Positions 28,633-36,982 are shown, numbered from the stretch's first letter. The stretch: DNA of 37,446 nt from Nitrospirota bacterium (GCA_029261195.1 JAJDBU010000040.1:1-37446), one strand, 5' to 3'. A program made the numbers and translations. Notes: generated by a model from the letters alone, not told the origin.

Positions 28633-31377
28633 ATGTCCGACGGATCACCGCAAGTCCCTTTATCTGAAGAAAATGATGAAAGTGAAGTAAACGAAAGACC
28701 GGAACTCAAGGAAGAATCTGCTCAGTTTGATGAAAAGTTAAATACGGTCTTACAGGTTTTTTCGGAATTTCCGGACCCCTCTCTTGGCTCCAGCCTATTT
28801 TTGGAGCGTGTCCTGGATCGCATTAAAGATGTGTGCGGTGCAGATCTCATCCTCCTTTTCGGATGGAGGGAAGATAAACAAGAGTGGCCTCTCCTTTTCC
28901 ACAATCAATTGCCAGAACATATCGCGAAGAATGGCGTCGTTCCACGCGCCTGGCAGTCCCTTCCCACAATCGTCTCTCATGAGGACGAGGTACTCGCCTC
29001 CGATGATATTTCCAAAGATCGCCGCTTTGTCGGTCAAGTTGTCCGAGGAATGAGGTTTCGCAGTTTTTGCGGTGTGACCCTCCGAACGAGAGAAAAGCGC
29101 TTCGGTTCATTGTCTATCTGCCATTTTGACCCGGACCGGGGAAATGACACCGACCAAAGGCTACTTCAAGCTCTGGCAAAAATACTGCTACCCTTTGTGG
29201 CACAAAAGGTGTCGGAGAGTCCAGTCACCGAAACGGCGATTAAAGAAAAAGCAGAAGAACCTGAAGCCGATGAAGCGATGCTTCCCCCTTCCCTTGAAAT
29301 ACCCATGAAAACCCCGATACTACCTTCTCTTACGCTTTCTCTTGATCTGTCGGGCCGTATTCACAGCGCTGATCAGCGCTTTGTTGAATTTCTCGGTCAC
29401 AAGTCTGAACGACTGCAAAAAGCCCCCCTCTCACATTTTTTATCCTCGACAGGGAAGACGGCCTACTCGGGTTCCATCAAAAAACTGAAATCGAAAGACG
29501 GGGAAAAACCGCTACCTCCATTTAAGATGGAAGTCCTTAAGAAAGGAGGACAGAAGCGAGTGCTTCTGACTTCACTGGAATACATTGAGGAAGAGGGGAA
29601 AGCAGTCAGCATTGCTCTTACTGCCGAGAATGCGACTGAAATCGAACCCTTAGAAAAAGAGCTTGCGAGTAAAAATATCCTCATCTCCATGTTGCGTTCT
29701 ATCCTAACCTCCTTAGACCAACATACTGAAGAGGAAGATGCACTGAAGACCGCATTTAATAAAATCTCACCGCTTCTAGATACCGATGGTGCGCTGCTCT
29801 TACGAGTGAATCCGGAAAAGAAGCCGAAATTCCAGCTCATTGCTCAGAACGGCCTTGAGGCGGATTACGTCGCGCAACTTGAAAAACAGGGCATTGATCA
29901 AGGGGATCATGTCCTTTCTAAGATGCTTGAGAAAAAAACACTGCTTGCCCTGAATGTAAAAAAGAAGGGGTCTTTTTTAAAGAAACGACAGGTCGGCATG
30001 GATGGACTCATTTCTTATCTCGCGGCGCCCATTGAGTCTAATGACCGCTTGTGGGGTGCATTCGTTGTCTTTAGCCGAGACAGGATGTTTTCAGAGGATG
30101 CGAATAAACTTTTTGCCTCGATAGCAAAAGAGTTCGCTTTTTCCATTGACCAACTCTGCTTATTCCGCAGCCTTCAAAAGGAGCTTAAGACTCTTAAAAC
30201 CCTGGATGAAGCGGGAAAAGCGCTCTCTAAAAGTCTGCACCTCGAACAGGTGCTTTCCGCAATTACCGTATTTTTGAAAGAACTGATCGGAGTGAGTCAT
30301 AGCTATGTCTTCCTGGTTGATGACAAAAGGCATCTCCTGGTTGGTGCGGCGGCCTCGGAGCAACGAAGCGAAAGTATCAGAAAATTCGAACTTAAAATGA
30401 ATGATAATACATTGATTCCGCTCAGTGCTCGAGATCGTCATCCCTTTGTGATCGAAAATGCCCCTCAGGACGCTCGGGTGAGTAAGCGATGGCTGAAAAC
30501 CTTTAAATCACGTTCCTTATTGACCGTCCCCTTGATCTCGAAGGAAAAAGTGATGGGGGTCGCCATTCTGGATGAAAGCCGATATTTTAGGAAGTTTACA
30601 AGTGAAGAGGTCGAAAGGGTCGTTGGCATGTCCGAGCAGATCGCGGTTGCGATTGAAAATGCGACCCTTTACCATGCCGTCAGCCGCCACCGTGAACGAT
30701 TACAGACGCTGTCGTCCGCAATTGTCAATATTCAAGAAGAAGAGCACAGACGAATCGCAAAAAAATTACGGGAGGAGGGGGGAGAGGCCATTATAGGCAT
30801 TCGGAACGAACTCTCCTGGTTACAGGAAAAGCTGGATAGACCGTCAGAGGAAATCAGTCATCACCTAAAACAGATGGATACGCAAATGGGAGAGGCGGGG
30901 GAGCTATTACGTGCACTTTCCCATGGTTTACGACCTGCCATCCTGGACGAGTCGGGTCTGCTCTCAACAGTGAAGTGGTATATACAGGAGTTTGGGAGTC
31001 AAAATAAAACAAAGCTTCACTTGCAAACAAACGGCGTTCCCAAGCGTTTTCCGGCCAAGATAGAGATCCTTCTTTTCCGGGTGATACAAGAAGCGCTTTC
31101 AAATATTTCAGAACACTCCAATGCAGAATCGGCCATCCTATCGCTCGAAAAGCGGGAGCCCTACGTCCACCTCTATATTACCGATGACGGCAAGGGTTTC
31201 GATGTTAAACGCTATTTTTCTTCACCCCTGGTCATTCGAAAAGGAATCGGAATTCTTGGTATGAAGGAACGCATCGAACTGGCAGGGGGCACCTTTTACA
31301 TCGACTCCACGCCCGGAAAAGGCACACGAATTTCCATCAGAATCCCTCTCGTCAAGAGAACGGCGGCCTCGACCTAG
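28633..31377 (+). CDS. GAF/PAS sensor histidine-kinase-like protein, no acceptor His
   Basis: A 914-residue cytoplasmic sensor with no transmembrane helix. It has a GAF domain (about residues 35-195), a PAS-like region (225-340), two further GAF domains (355-510 and 530-680), a dimerisation helix and an ATPase domain. The ATPase N-box (QEALSNISEHSNAES), DDGKGFD and GIGILGMKERIELAGG are intact. In the HisKA_3 dimerisation helix the usual RIA-x-x-LHD reads RIAKKLRE, so the phosphoacceptor histidine is replaced by R713. H705, eight residues earlier, is not in the acceptor position. It may be a pseudokinase, an ATPase or a kinase using another residue. AAGGA precedes ATG 28633. No receiver gene is adjacent. 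Confidence 0.88.
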   Translation: MSDGSPQVPLSEENDESEVNERPELKEESAQFDEKLNTVLQVFSEFPDPSLGSSLFLERVLDRIKDVCGADLILLFGWREDKQEWPLLFHNQLPEHIAKNGVVPRAWQSLPTIVSHEDEVLASDDISKDRRFVGQVVRGMRFRSFCGVTLRTREKRFGSLSICHFDPDRGNDTDQRLLQALAKILLPFVAQKVSESPVTETAIKEKAEEPEADEAMLPPSLEIPMKTPILPSLTLSLDLSGRIHSADQRFVEFLGHKSERLQKAPLSHFLSSTGKTAYSGSIKKLKSKDGEKPLPPFKMEVLKKGGQKRVLLTSLEYIEEEGKAVSIALTAENATEIEPLEKELASKNILISMLRSILTSLDQHTEEEDALKTAFNKISPLLDTDGALLLRVNPEKKPKFQLIAQNGLEADYVAQLEKQGIDQGDHVLSKMLEKKTLLALNVKKKGSFLKKRQVGMDGLISYLAAPIESNDRLWGAFVVFSRDRMFSEDANKLFASIAKEFAFSIDQLCLFRSLQKELKTLKTLDEAGKALSKSLHLEQVLSAITVFLKELIGVSHSYVFLVDDKRHLLVGAAASEQRSESIRKFELKMNDNTLIPLSARDRHPFVIENAPQDARVSKRWLKTFKSRSLLTVPLISKEKVMGVAILDESRYFRKFTSEEVERVVGMSEQIAVAIENATLYHAVSRHRERLQTLSSAIVNIQEEEHRRIAKKLREEGGEAIIGIRNELSWLQEKLDRPSEEISHHLKQMDTQMGEAGELLRALSHGLRPAILDESGLLSTVKWYIQEFGSQNKTKLHLQTNGVPKRFPAKIEILLFRVIQEALSNISEHSNAESAILSLEKREPYVHLYITDDGKGFDVKRYFSSPLVIRKGIGILGMKERIELAGGTFYIDSTPGKGTRISIRIPLVKRTAAST

Positions 31378-31398
31378 GTTTAGATCTCTCTTGATCTT

Positions 31399-31434
31399 GC
31401 TGTCATCGTCCAGAAAACACAGGACGATGACAGC
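31399..31434. terminator. Hairpin between sensor gene and prfB
   Basis: A perfect 13-base stem (GCTGTCATCGTCC at 31399-31411 with GGACGATGACAGC at 31422-31434) surrounds a 10-base loop. It lies 22 bases after the sensor stop and directly abuts the prfB stop codon on the other strand. TTATTT follows on the plus strand. A bidirectional stop for two convergent genes is likely. Confidence 0.65.
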
Positions 31435-32530
31435 TTATTTCCGCCACCTCAGATAGCCTTCGACAAAAAGATCAATATCCCCATCCATCACTGCAGAAAC
31501 ATTCCCTTTTTCCATCCCCGTTCGATGATCTTTGACCATCTGGTAAGGTTGGAAGACATAGGAACGGATCTGGCTTCCCCAGCCGATTTCCTTTTTTTCT
31601 GAAGTCATTTTTGACATCGCCGCTTCTTTTTTCTTCTGTTCTACTTCAAAAAGACGCGATTTCAGTACGGCCATCGCCACCCGTTTGTTCTGAAGCTGTG
31701 AGCGTTCGTTCTGGCATTGGGTTACGATATTGGTCGGGATGTGCGTAATGCGGATTGCGGACGATGTTTTATTCACATGCTGTCCACCCGCACCGCTTGC
31801 ACGAAAGACATCAATGCGAAGATCTTTTTCATCAATTTCAAGTTCGCTGTCATCGCTCACTTCGGGAGAGACAAAAATAGAGGCAAAGGAGGTGTGTCGC
31901 CGTTTATTGGCATCGAAGGGAGAAATCCGGACAAGGCGGTGAACTCCGGCCTCAGACTTTAGGTAGCCGTAGGCATAGGGCCCCTTTATTAAGAGGGTCA
32001 TACTTTTTATCCCCGCTTCATCGCCTGGCAAAAAATCCAGAGTTTCGACCTCGAAGCCTTTTCGTTCAACCCAACGGAGGTACATTCGGCTCAACATTTG
32101 TGCCCAGTCCTGAGACTCCGTTCCACCGGCACCCGGATGAATGGTGACAATCGCGTTGTTGAAGTCCACCTCTCCGACAAACAGGGTTTCAATCGTCAGA
32201 CGGTTGAGACTTCGACGCAGGCCGGACAAGGCAATGTCAATTTCCGATTTGACTGACTCATCATCTTCTTCCTTGGCCAGGTCGATCAGGAGCTCGACTT
32301 CTTCATAGGCCGTGTCGATGTCTCCCCACTTTTTGAGCTCTTTTTCGAGCGTGGCTTTCAGAGCGGTTTTTTTTCGGGCGTTTTCCGCATCATTCCAGAA
32401 ATTTGGATCAGAGGTTTCCGTGGTGATTTGTTCTATTTGAGATACGGTTGCACTCTGGTCAAAGATGCCCCCGAAGCTGTTCGAGTTCAACACGGATCGC
32501 TTCCAGTTTTTCCTCATATTCAAAAAACAT
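31435..32530 (-). CDS. prfB: Peptide chain release factor 2, programmed +1 frameshift
   Basis: Terminates translation at UGA and UAA. The catalytic GGQ is in ASGAGGQHVNKT and the UGA-reading SPF in RISPFDANKRRHTSF, both characteristic of RF2. The gene starts at the ATG at 32530 (AGGAGG upstream), with 23 codons ending in CAT CTT, then an in-frame TGA at 32461-32459 followed by C. This is the canonical CTT TGA C slippage site, with GGGG upstream as the internal Shine-Dalgarno-like stimulator. Reading resumes +1 at 32460 as DQSATVSQ, giving about 364 residues. The longest unshifted frame (start 32523) has a spurious N-terminus. The start overlaps the lnt end by 11 bases. Confidence 0.95.
32456..32470 (-). 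promoter_or_regulatory. RF2 programmed +1 frameshift site
   Basis: On the minus strand the sequence GGG CAT CTT TGA C holds the slippery CTT, the in-frame TGA (32461-32459) and the following C. When RF2 is scarce, slow termination at this TGA allows the shift into the frame encoding the rest of RF2. This is the classical autoregulation known in E. coli and most bacteria. Confidence 0.9.
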
Positions 32531-34064
32531 TGCGCTTCCTCCTTTTTATAAAAATGGTCGAGAAAAATATTGCCGCGATCATAGCACAGAGCATGACGAA
32601 TAGGTCGCCGTGCAAGGTGTAAAATGTTCTCCCCTCACCCGGAGTCAGGTTCTCAGTCAGTGTCGTTTCAATATCGAGTTTGCTTTGCGTGATGATACGA
32701 CCTTGAGCATCGATAAAACCGGAAATACCTGTATTCGCTGAGCGCGCAAAGGGGACGCGATTTTCGATTGCCCTAAAAACCAGCATTGAAAAATGTTGCC
32801 TAGGGGCTGCTGAGTTGCCAAACCAGGCATCATTCGTAATCGTTGTCATGATCTGTGCCCCGTTTTTTACGAACTGCCGAACCAGGTCTGGAAAAATGAC
32901 TTCATAACAGATGGCAACGCCGATTCGACTTCCACTTGAAGGCATCACGAGGGCCGTGCTTCCGGGAGAAAAATCCGAGATACCCGAGACGATTTTATTT
33001 ACGAAAAAAAATAAATCGGAAAAAGGGACGTACTCTCCAAAAGGAACGAGATGTATCTTATCGTAGCGAAAAGTCATGCCTTTGATCGGACTCAGCAGGA
33101 AAGCGCTGTTCAAGAGAGTAATCTGCCCGGATTCCAGGGTTTTCATAGAAGGTGCGCCGACAATCAAGTCAATGTTTTCTTTTTTCACAAAGTCGAGAAG
33201 CGATTTTTCGTGTAATGCTTCGGTGCCGAAAATAAAGGGTAGGGCGGATTCGGGCCAAAGGATTAAGTCGGGCCGACTATTCTGATTTTTTTGAAGCGCC
33301 GATTCCGAAAGTCTCAGATATTTTTCGACCGTCAACTCCTGAAACTTTCGGTCCCACTTTTCTGTTTGTCCGACATTCCCTTGAATCACCACAATAGAAA
33401 GCGTCTCTGACCCTGTGGTCGTTTGCGAAAGCCGGAATTTTCCATAAGCAAAGGTTAGTAGGAGCATAATCAAGCCGACAAACAAGGGTTTTTTCGAGCG
33501 CTTATTTACAATAAACAAATAGAGCGCGCTGTTGATTAAAACGATCACAAAAGCGACGGAATAAATCGATCCGAAATCTGCAATTTGAATCATTGGAAGA
33601 TTGCGATATTGGGAATAGGCCAGACTGACCCAGGGGAAGCCGGTGAGCAGGTGGCCTTTTACATATTCCAATGTGACCCAGAGAGCGGGTGCGATAAGAA
33701 GGAGTGTCTGTTCATGATCTAAGGTGACTATGTGAAGCAGGGTGCAAAAAAGTCCGAGGTAGAGGGCGAGGTAGGCGATTAAAAGGAAGTTGATCCCGAC
33801 GGCGGCAGGGGAGGGGAGGCCACCAAAATCACTCATTGTCGCGGTAAGCCAGGAGAGGGTCAGTGCGAAATAGGACAGACCGCCCAGCCAGCCGAGCAGA
33901 AAGGACTTTCTGAAACTCTGTTTACGAATTGCAAAAAAGAGGGGGATGAAGGCGATCCAGGCGAGCAGATAAAACTCAGATCTTGGAAAACTAAAGGCAA
34001 GCAGCACCCCAGACAGCAGGGCAAGGCCGTAAGGGATGATTCGCTCTGCTTTGAAAAATTTCAA
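32520..34064 (-). CDS. lnt: Apolipoprotein N-acyltransferase
   Basis: Last enzyme of bacterial lipoprotein maturation, adding the third acyl chain in the inner membrane of Gram-negative bacteria. Six or more hydrophobic helices in the N-terminal half precede the periplasmic nitrilase domain. Its catalytic triad is intact: E272 in WPESALPF, K336 in YDKIHLVPFGEYVP and C386 in AICYEV. A final helix ends the protein at 514 residues. The start is TTG 34064, 22 bases after the stop of the DUF3105 gene in the same frame. No Shine-Dalgarno is evident, so it is probably translationally coupled. It overlaps prfB by 11 bases. Confidence 0.95.
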   Translation of the reverse strand: MKFFKAERIIPYGLALLSGVLLAFSFPRSEFYLLAWIAFIPLFFAIRKQSFRKSFLLGWLGGLSYFALTLSWLTATMSDFGGLPSPAAVGINFLLIAYLALYLGLFCTLLHIVTLDHEQTLLLIAPALWVTLEYVKGHLLTGFPWVSLAYSQYRNLPMIQIADFGSIYSVAFVIVLINSALYLFIVNKRSKKPLFVGLIMLLLTFAYGKFRLSQTTTGSETLSIVVIQGNVGQTEKWDRKFQELTVEKYLRLSESALQKNQNSRPDLILWPESALPFIFGTEALHEKSLLDFVKKENIDLIVGAPSMKTLESGQITLLNSAFLLSPIKGMTFRYDKIHLVPFGEYVPFSDLFFFVNKIVSGISDFSPGSTALVMPSSGSRIGVAICYEVIFPDLVRQFVKNGAQIMTTITNDAWFGNSAAPRQHFSMLVFRAIENRVPFARSANTGISGFIDAQGRIITQSKLDIETTLTENLTPGEGRTFYTLHGDLFVMLCAMIAAIFFSTIFIKRRKRNVF

Positions 34065-34085
34065 GCGGATTATTTGGCGAGTGGG

Positions 34086-34622
34086 TTATTTGGGGTGATG
34101 ATCAATCCCGATGTAGGCTTCGACAAAAGATCGGATTCTTTCTTCATCAAACTCATCGAATTTGTCAATCTTCCCCCAGGCAGTCAAGGCAATTTTATTA
34201 CCGATTCCTGCGTAAGGACCGACAATGATGTGGCGGTATTTACTTCCCTTGCCTTCCTTCTTTCCCCTTTTTAGATAGCTTCTTCCAAGTTTTTCAAGCT
34301 GTTTTTTCAAGTCCTTGCAGTCGTTGCAATCGTACTGAATGAGTACGCCGCCGTCTTCAAGGTTATGGACTTGAAGCTCATTCGGGACTTGTCGTCGATA
34401 AACGCCCCATTTTGCGACATTGTGCGTATGGGGTCCGGAAGTGGGCGGTTTACTGTTGTAGGGTTCATGGGGTGAATTGAGATTGTTGATGTGTTTGTTG
34501 CCGAGCGAGGGAATAGAATTACCCGGTGAATGACCCGGCCCACCCGCTGCCGAGGTATAGCGTGGAGCGATTAATGAAAAGGATAGAAGCAATAAGAACA
34601 AAGCACTAAAAAAATATTTCAT
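34086..34622 (-). CDS. DUF3105 family exported protein
   Basis: A 178-residue protein with an N-terminal signal peptide (FFSALFLLLLSFSLIAP, likely cleaved near TSAA). A glycine/serine/proline-rich stretch is followed by the DUF3105 signature YNSKPPTSGPH, WGVYRRQVP and VHNLEDGGVLIQY. The family usually has HNLEHGG, so the second histidine is an aspartate here. CNDCKDLKKQLEKLG provides a CxxC-like pair. AGGAGG lies about ten bases before the ATG. It precedes lnt and prfB on the same strand, separated from lnt by 22 bases. The function of the family is unknown; location is probably periplasmic. Confidence 0.8.
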   Translation of the reverse strand: MKYFFSALFLLLLSFSLIAPRYTSAAGGPGHSPGNSIPSLGNKHINNLNSPHEPYNSKPPTSGPHTHNVAKWGVYRRQVPNELQVHNLEDGGVLIQYDCNDCKDLKKQLEKLGRSYLKRGKKEGKGSKYRHIIVGPYAGIGNKIALTAWGKIDKFDEFDEERIRSFVEAYIGIDHHPK

Positions 34623-34697
34623 CTGGACCAGACCTCCTCATTTTATCTCATAAAAACGAGGGCGATACTAACAAATCATGGCTTTAATTGATAGCCT

Positions 34698-35351
34698 CTA
34701 GTTTTTATCTTTTGCGGTCGTCAGCTGCTCAATCTCGTCCAGAAAATCCCGGCACACACTTCCAACATCTTTTGCGGAACTGATTGCGGAGATGAGGGCG
34801 ACTCCGTCCGCACCCGCTCCGAAAACAGCATCCAAACGAGATTGATTTATCCCGCCGATTGCAAAGAGGGGTATCTTTGTAAGTTCCCGTATTCTTTTGA
34901 AGGTGTCGAGACCCAGGGCTGCGCCATATTCCCGTTTGGAAGGGGTATCGTAAACCGGTCCCAGCACTGCGAAGTCGGCCTCTTCTTTTTCGGCCAGGCA
35001 CACATCCGCTTCGGAGTGACAGGAAAGCCCGATGAAGCGATTTTTCCCCAGCATCTTTCTGGCAGCAGTAATTGGAAAGCCATTGACCGGAAGTTGAACG
35101 CCGTCTGCGTCAAGGGCGAGGCAGAGATCCACTCGACCGTTGATGATGAGTTTCATCCCGAAGGTTCTTGTTATCTCCCGTAACTTATGGGCGAAAGTGA
35201 ATTGTTCACGAAGCGGCAGGTCTTTTTCTCGAAACTGAAAGACGGAAACACCGGCCTCACCCGCTTCACGAAGTACCTGTGTCAAGGGCCTGCCAAGGCT
35301 CTGATGACGATCGCCGATGAGGTAAAGTTTAAAGGGGGAAGTCGGTTTCAT
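34698..35351 (-). CDS. ThiE/TenI-family protein, TenI-like features
   Basis: TIM-barrel protein of 217 residues in the thiamine phosphate synthase/TenI family. The phosphate-binding AIGGI and GADGVALIS are clear, and FREKDLP resembles both groups. The residues that bind magnesium in ThiE are missing: INGRVD replaces INDxxx and VQLPVNGF replaces VHLGQxD. NGRVD and VQLP are the forms I recall in Bacillus TenI, a thiazole tautomerase. CHS after GLS is retained. No Shine-Dalgarno is visible before the ATG. It lies on the same strand after the XRE gene, 49 bases away. Thiamine phosphate synthase is the default annotation and remains possible; no other thi gene or TPP riboswitch is visible. Confidence 0.8.
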   Translation of the reverse strand: MKPTSPFKLYLIGDRHQSLGRPLTQVLREAGEAGVSVFQFREKDLPLREQFTFAHKLREITRTFGMKLIINGRVDLCLALDADGVQLPVNGFPITAARKMLGKNRFIGLSCHSEADVCLAEKEEADFAVLGPVYDTPSKREYGAALGLDTFKRIRELTKIPLFAIGGINQSRLDAVFGAGADGVALISAISSAKDVGSVCRDFLDEIEQLTTAKDKN

Positions 35352-35400
35352 GGTAAAAAGATTTTATTTTTTCGGACAACTGGTTTGTTGCTCTTGAGCA

Positions 35401-36093
35401 TTATTTCTGATTTCCCCACCACCAAATCACCCTGAAGATACGGATATTCTCCTTTTTTTCAATGAAGACAACAGGATGCCCACGGTTTTCCGGGTGAAGA
35501 ATCCAACAGTCCTGATCGGGGGAAAGCCAACGGGTGATCAAACCGTCTTTCGGGTGCCATGCCGCAACAATCAGTCCTTTGAGCGCGCCGACGTCGTTTG
35601 TCCATTCTCGAATGGCGACAATGTCTTCCTTTTTGAAGATCGGCTCCATTGCATTATCCCTGACCTGCATCAGGTAGACCTCTTTACCGCTGATAATGGA
35701 CGGCACCCAAAGTGACTCTGCAATATCCTGATTCTGAATCTCTTTGGGAGGGCCGCTGATGACATGATGATGCAGCAGGGGACATAATTCATAGTTTTTT
35801 TTAGTCTGAACACCTTCGTCTAGCTTCTCCGAATCAAGTGTTTTTTGGGGGGGCGCTCCTGCGCACCGGCAGCTGTTTCCGGTTAAGATCCATTCGACAT
35901 CGGTTTCACCCGCTTTGGCAATCTTTAATAGAGACAAACCATCAGGATAAGCCCCATGCTCCCACGCCGAAACGGCCTCTTGTGTCACGCCGAATCGTTT
36001 TCCGAAACCGGTTTGGTTTAAGCCAAGACGTTTTCTGAGCGTTCTGATCCTCAGCCCGATTGACTTGTCACATTTTTTAAGGATACGCATCAT
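35401..36093 (-). CDS. XRE-family regulator with S24-like domain, autoprotease lost
   Basis: A 230-residue regulator. The N-terminal helix-turn-helix (about residues 12-65, FGVTQEAVSAWEHGAYPDG) is XRE/Cro-type. The C-terminal half resembles LexA/CI S24 autoproteases (VRDNAMEPIFKKEDIVAIR). The catalytic serine of DSM is A148, the lysine position reads arginine in DGLITRWL, and the Ala-Gly cleavage site appears as S113-G114, so self-cleavage looks lost. The linker has CRC (75, 77), C104 and HHH (108-110), a possible metal or redox site. No ribosome binding site precedes ATG 36093; translation may be leaderless. It is divergent from the PAS-LuxR gene. Confidence 0.82.
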   Translation of the reverse strand: MMRILKKCDKSIGLRIRTLRKRLGLNQTGFGKRFGVTQEAVSAWEHGAYPDGLSLLKIAKAGETDVEWILTGNSCRCAGAPPQKTLDSEKLDEGVQTKKNYELCPLLHHHVISGPPKEIQNQDIAESLWVPSIISGKEVYLMQVRDNAMEPIFKKEDIVAIREWTNDVGALKGLIVAAWHPKDGLITRWLSPDQDCWILHPENRGHPVVFIEKKENIRIFRVIWWWGNQK

Positions 36094-36112
36094 ATAAGCA
36101 TAATTTATATTA

Positions 36113-36142
36113 TTGACATTTCAGCTTGATTTTTAATATCTT
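36113..36142 (+). promoter_or_regulatory. Candidate promoter for PAS-LuxR gene
   Basis: Perfect TTGACA (36113-36118) with TATCTT after 18 bases (36137-36142), or a TAATAT after 15. The start would be near 36149, with a leader of about 95 bases that contains two palindromes before the gene. Confidence 0.45.
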
Positions 36143-36193
36143 TCTCGTCGAAAAGTGCTGTTGATCTCCATTGGATGACCACCCCTGTTTCTA

Positions 36194-36219
36194 TGGTTAT
36201 AACCAATAATCCTATTATT
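36194..36219. promoter_or_regulatory. Adjacent palindromes, candidate operator
   Basis: TGGTTATAACCA (36194-36205) is a perfect 12-base palindrome. AATAAT-CCT-ATTATT (36205-36219) overlaps it by one base. They lie between the divergent XRE and PAS-LuxR genes, about 40 bases before the latter, and could bind either regulator as a dimer. Confidence 0.45.
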
Positions 36220-36244
36220 CAAATTCAGTATTAAGGACGGGACC

Positions 36245-36982
36245 ATGGCGCACTCACAAAAGATCCAGGCGGAAAACACCCCGAATGCTAAGTTGAGACT
36301 CACGCTCCCTGAGATCGTTAAATTAATCTCCGGAACGGCTGATGGCATGTTTGTGGTTGATTCCAAGGGAAAAGTCCTCGCCTGGAATTCTTCCGCCCGG
36401 AATATCCTCGGGTACAGTGCGGAAGAGGTGATCGGCTTACCATGCCACGAGATAATTTCCGGGTGTGATCCATCCGGAAATTTCTTTTGTTTTCCAAAAT
36501 GCGCTGTCATGACGATGACCAAAGAAGACCAGTTAGTCCAAAACTACGACACCCAGGTGACAACGAAAGCAAATGGAAAGATTTGGATAAATACCAGCAT
36601 TCTTTTCGTGCAGGACAAGGCCAAAGGTGAATCGCTTATTGTCCACCTTTTTCGAGAAATTGCACCACCGAATCAAGTAAAAGGCGCTGTCGTAGAGATC
36701 GCTTCAAGTCCGAACCGCCGGACCTCCTTCCTGATTCCAGAGGAGGAGCCTTCCTCTTTAGGCCCTCATTCCGTGAAACGTCCCGTATTATCCCAACGCG
36801 AAACAGAGGTGCTTGCCCTTGTGAGCCGCTGCCTTGTTGCAAAAGAAATCGCCTCCAAACTCGAAATCAGCACGGATACGGCGCGAACCCACATTCAGCA
36901 CATCCTTAAGAAACTCCATGCCCACAGCAAACTTGAGGCCGTGATGACCGCAGCGAAACTCGGTCTCTTCTCCCGTCCTTAA
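36245..36982 (+). CDS. PAS-domain LuxR-type transcription regulator with Cys cluster
   Basis: A 245-residue protein. A PAS domain (about residues 20-135, ISGTADGMFVVDSKGKVLAWN) is followed by a linker and a LuxR/FixJ-type helix-turn-helix (about 180-240, LSQRETEVLALVSRC, AKEIASKLEISTDTARTHIQ and HILKKLHAHSKLEAVM). There is no receiver domain, so the signal should enter through PAS. Four cysteines, C67, C74, C82 and C86, cluster in CHEIISGCDPSGNFFCFPKC; such a set could hold a metal or sense redox state. AAGGACGGG sits just before the ATG. It is divergent from the XRE/S24-like regulator. The target genes are unknown. Confidence 0.88.
   Translation: MAHSQKIQAENTPNAKLRLTLPEIVKLISGTADGMFVVDSKGKVLAWNSSARNILGYSAEEVIGLPCHEIISGCDPSGNFFCFPKCAVMTMTKEDQLVQNYDTQVTTKANGKIWINTSILFVQDKAKGESLIVHLFREIAPPNQVKGAVVEIASSPNRRTSFLIPEEEPSSLGPHSVKRPVLSQRETEVLALVSRCLVAKEIASKLEISTDTARTHIQHILKKLHAHSKLEAVMTAAKLGLFSRP

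Noticed and set aside
32462-32523. Unshifted N-terminus of prfB starting at 32523
   Set aside because: It does not resemble any RF2 N-terminus and ignores the CTT TGA C site; the frame with AGGAGG at 32530 does.
34698-35400. TPP riboswitch upstream of the ThiE/TenI gene
   Set aside because: The 49-base gap to the upstream gene is too short and shows no TPP-box motif.
35401-36093. Prophage repressor marking a prophage
   Set aside because: No integrase, structural or lysis genes or attachment sites flank it; neighbours are core genes.
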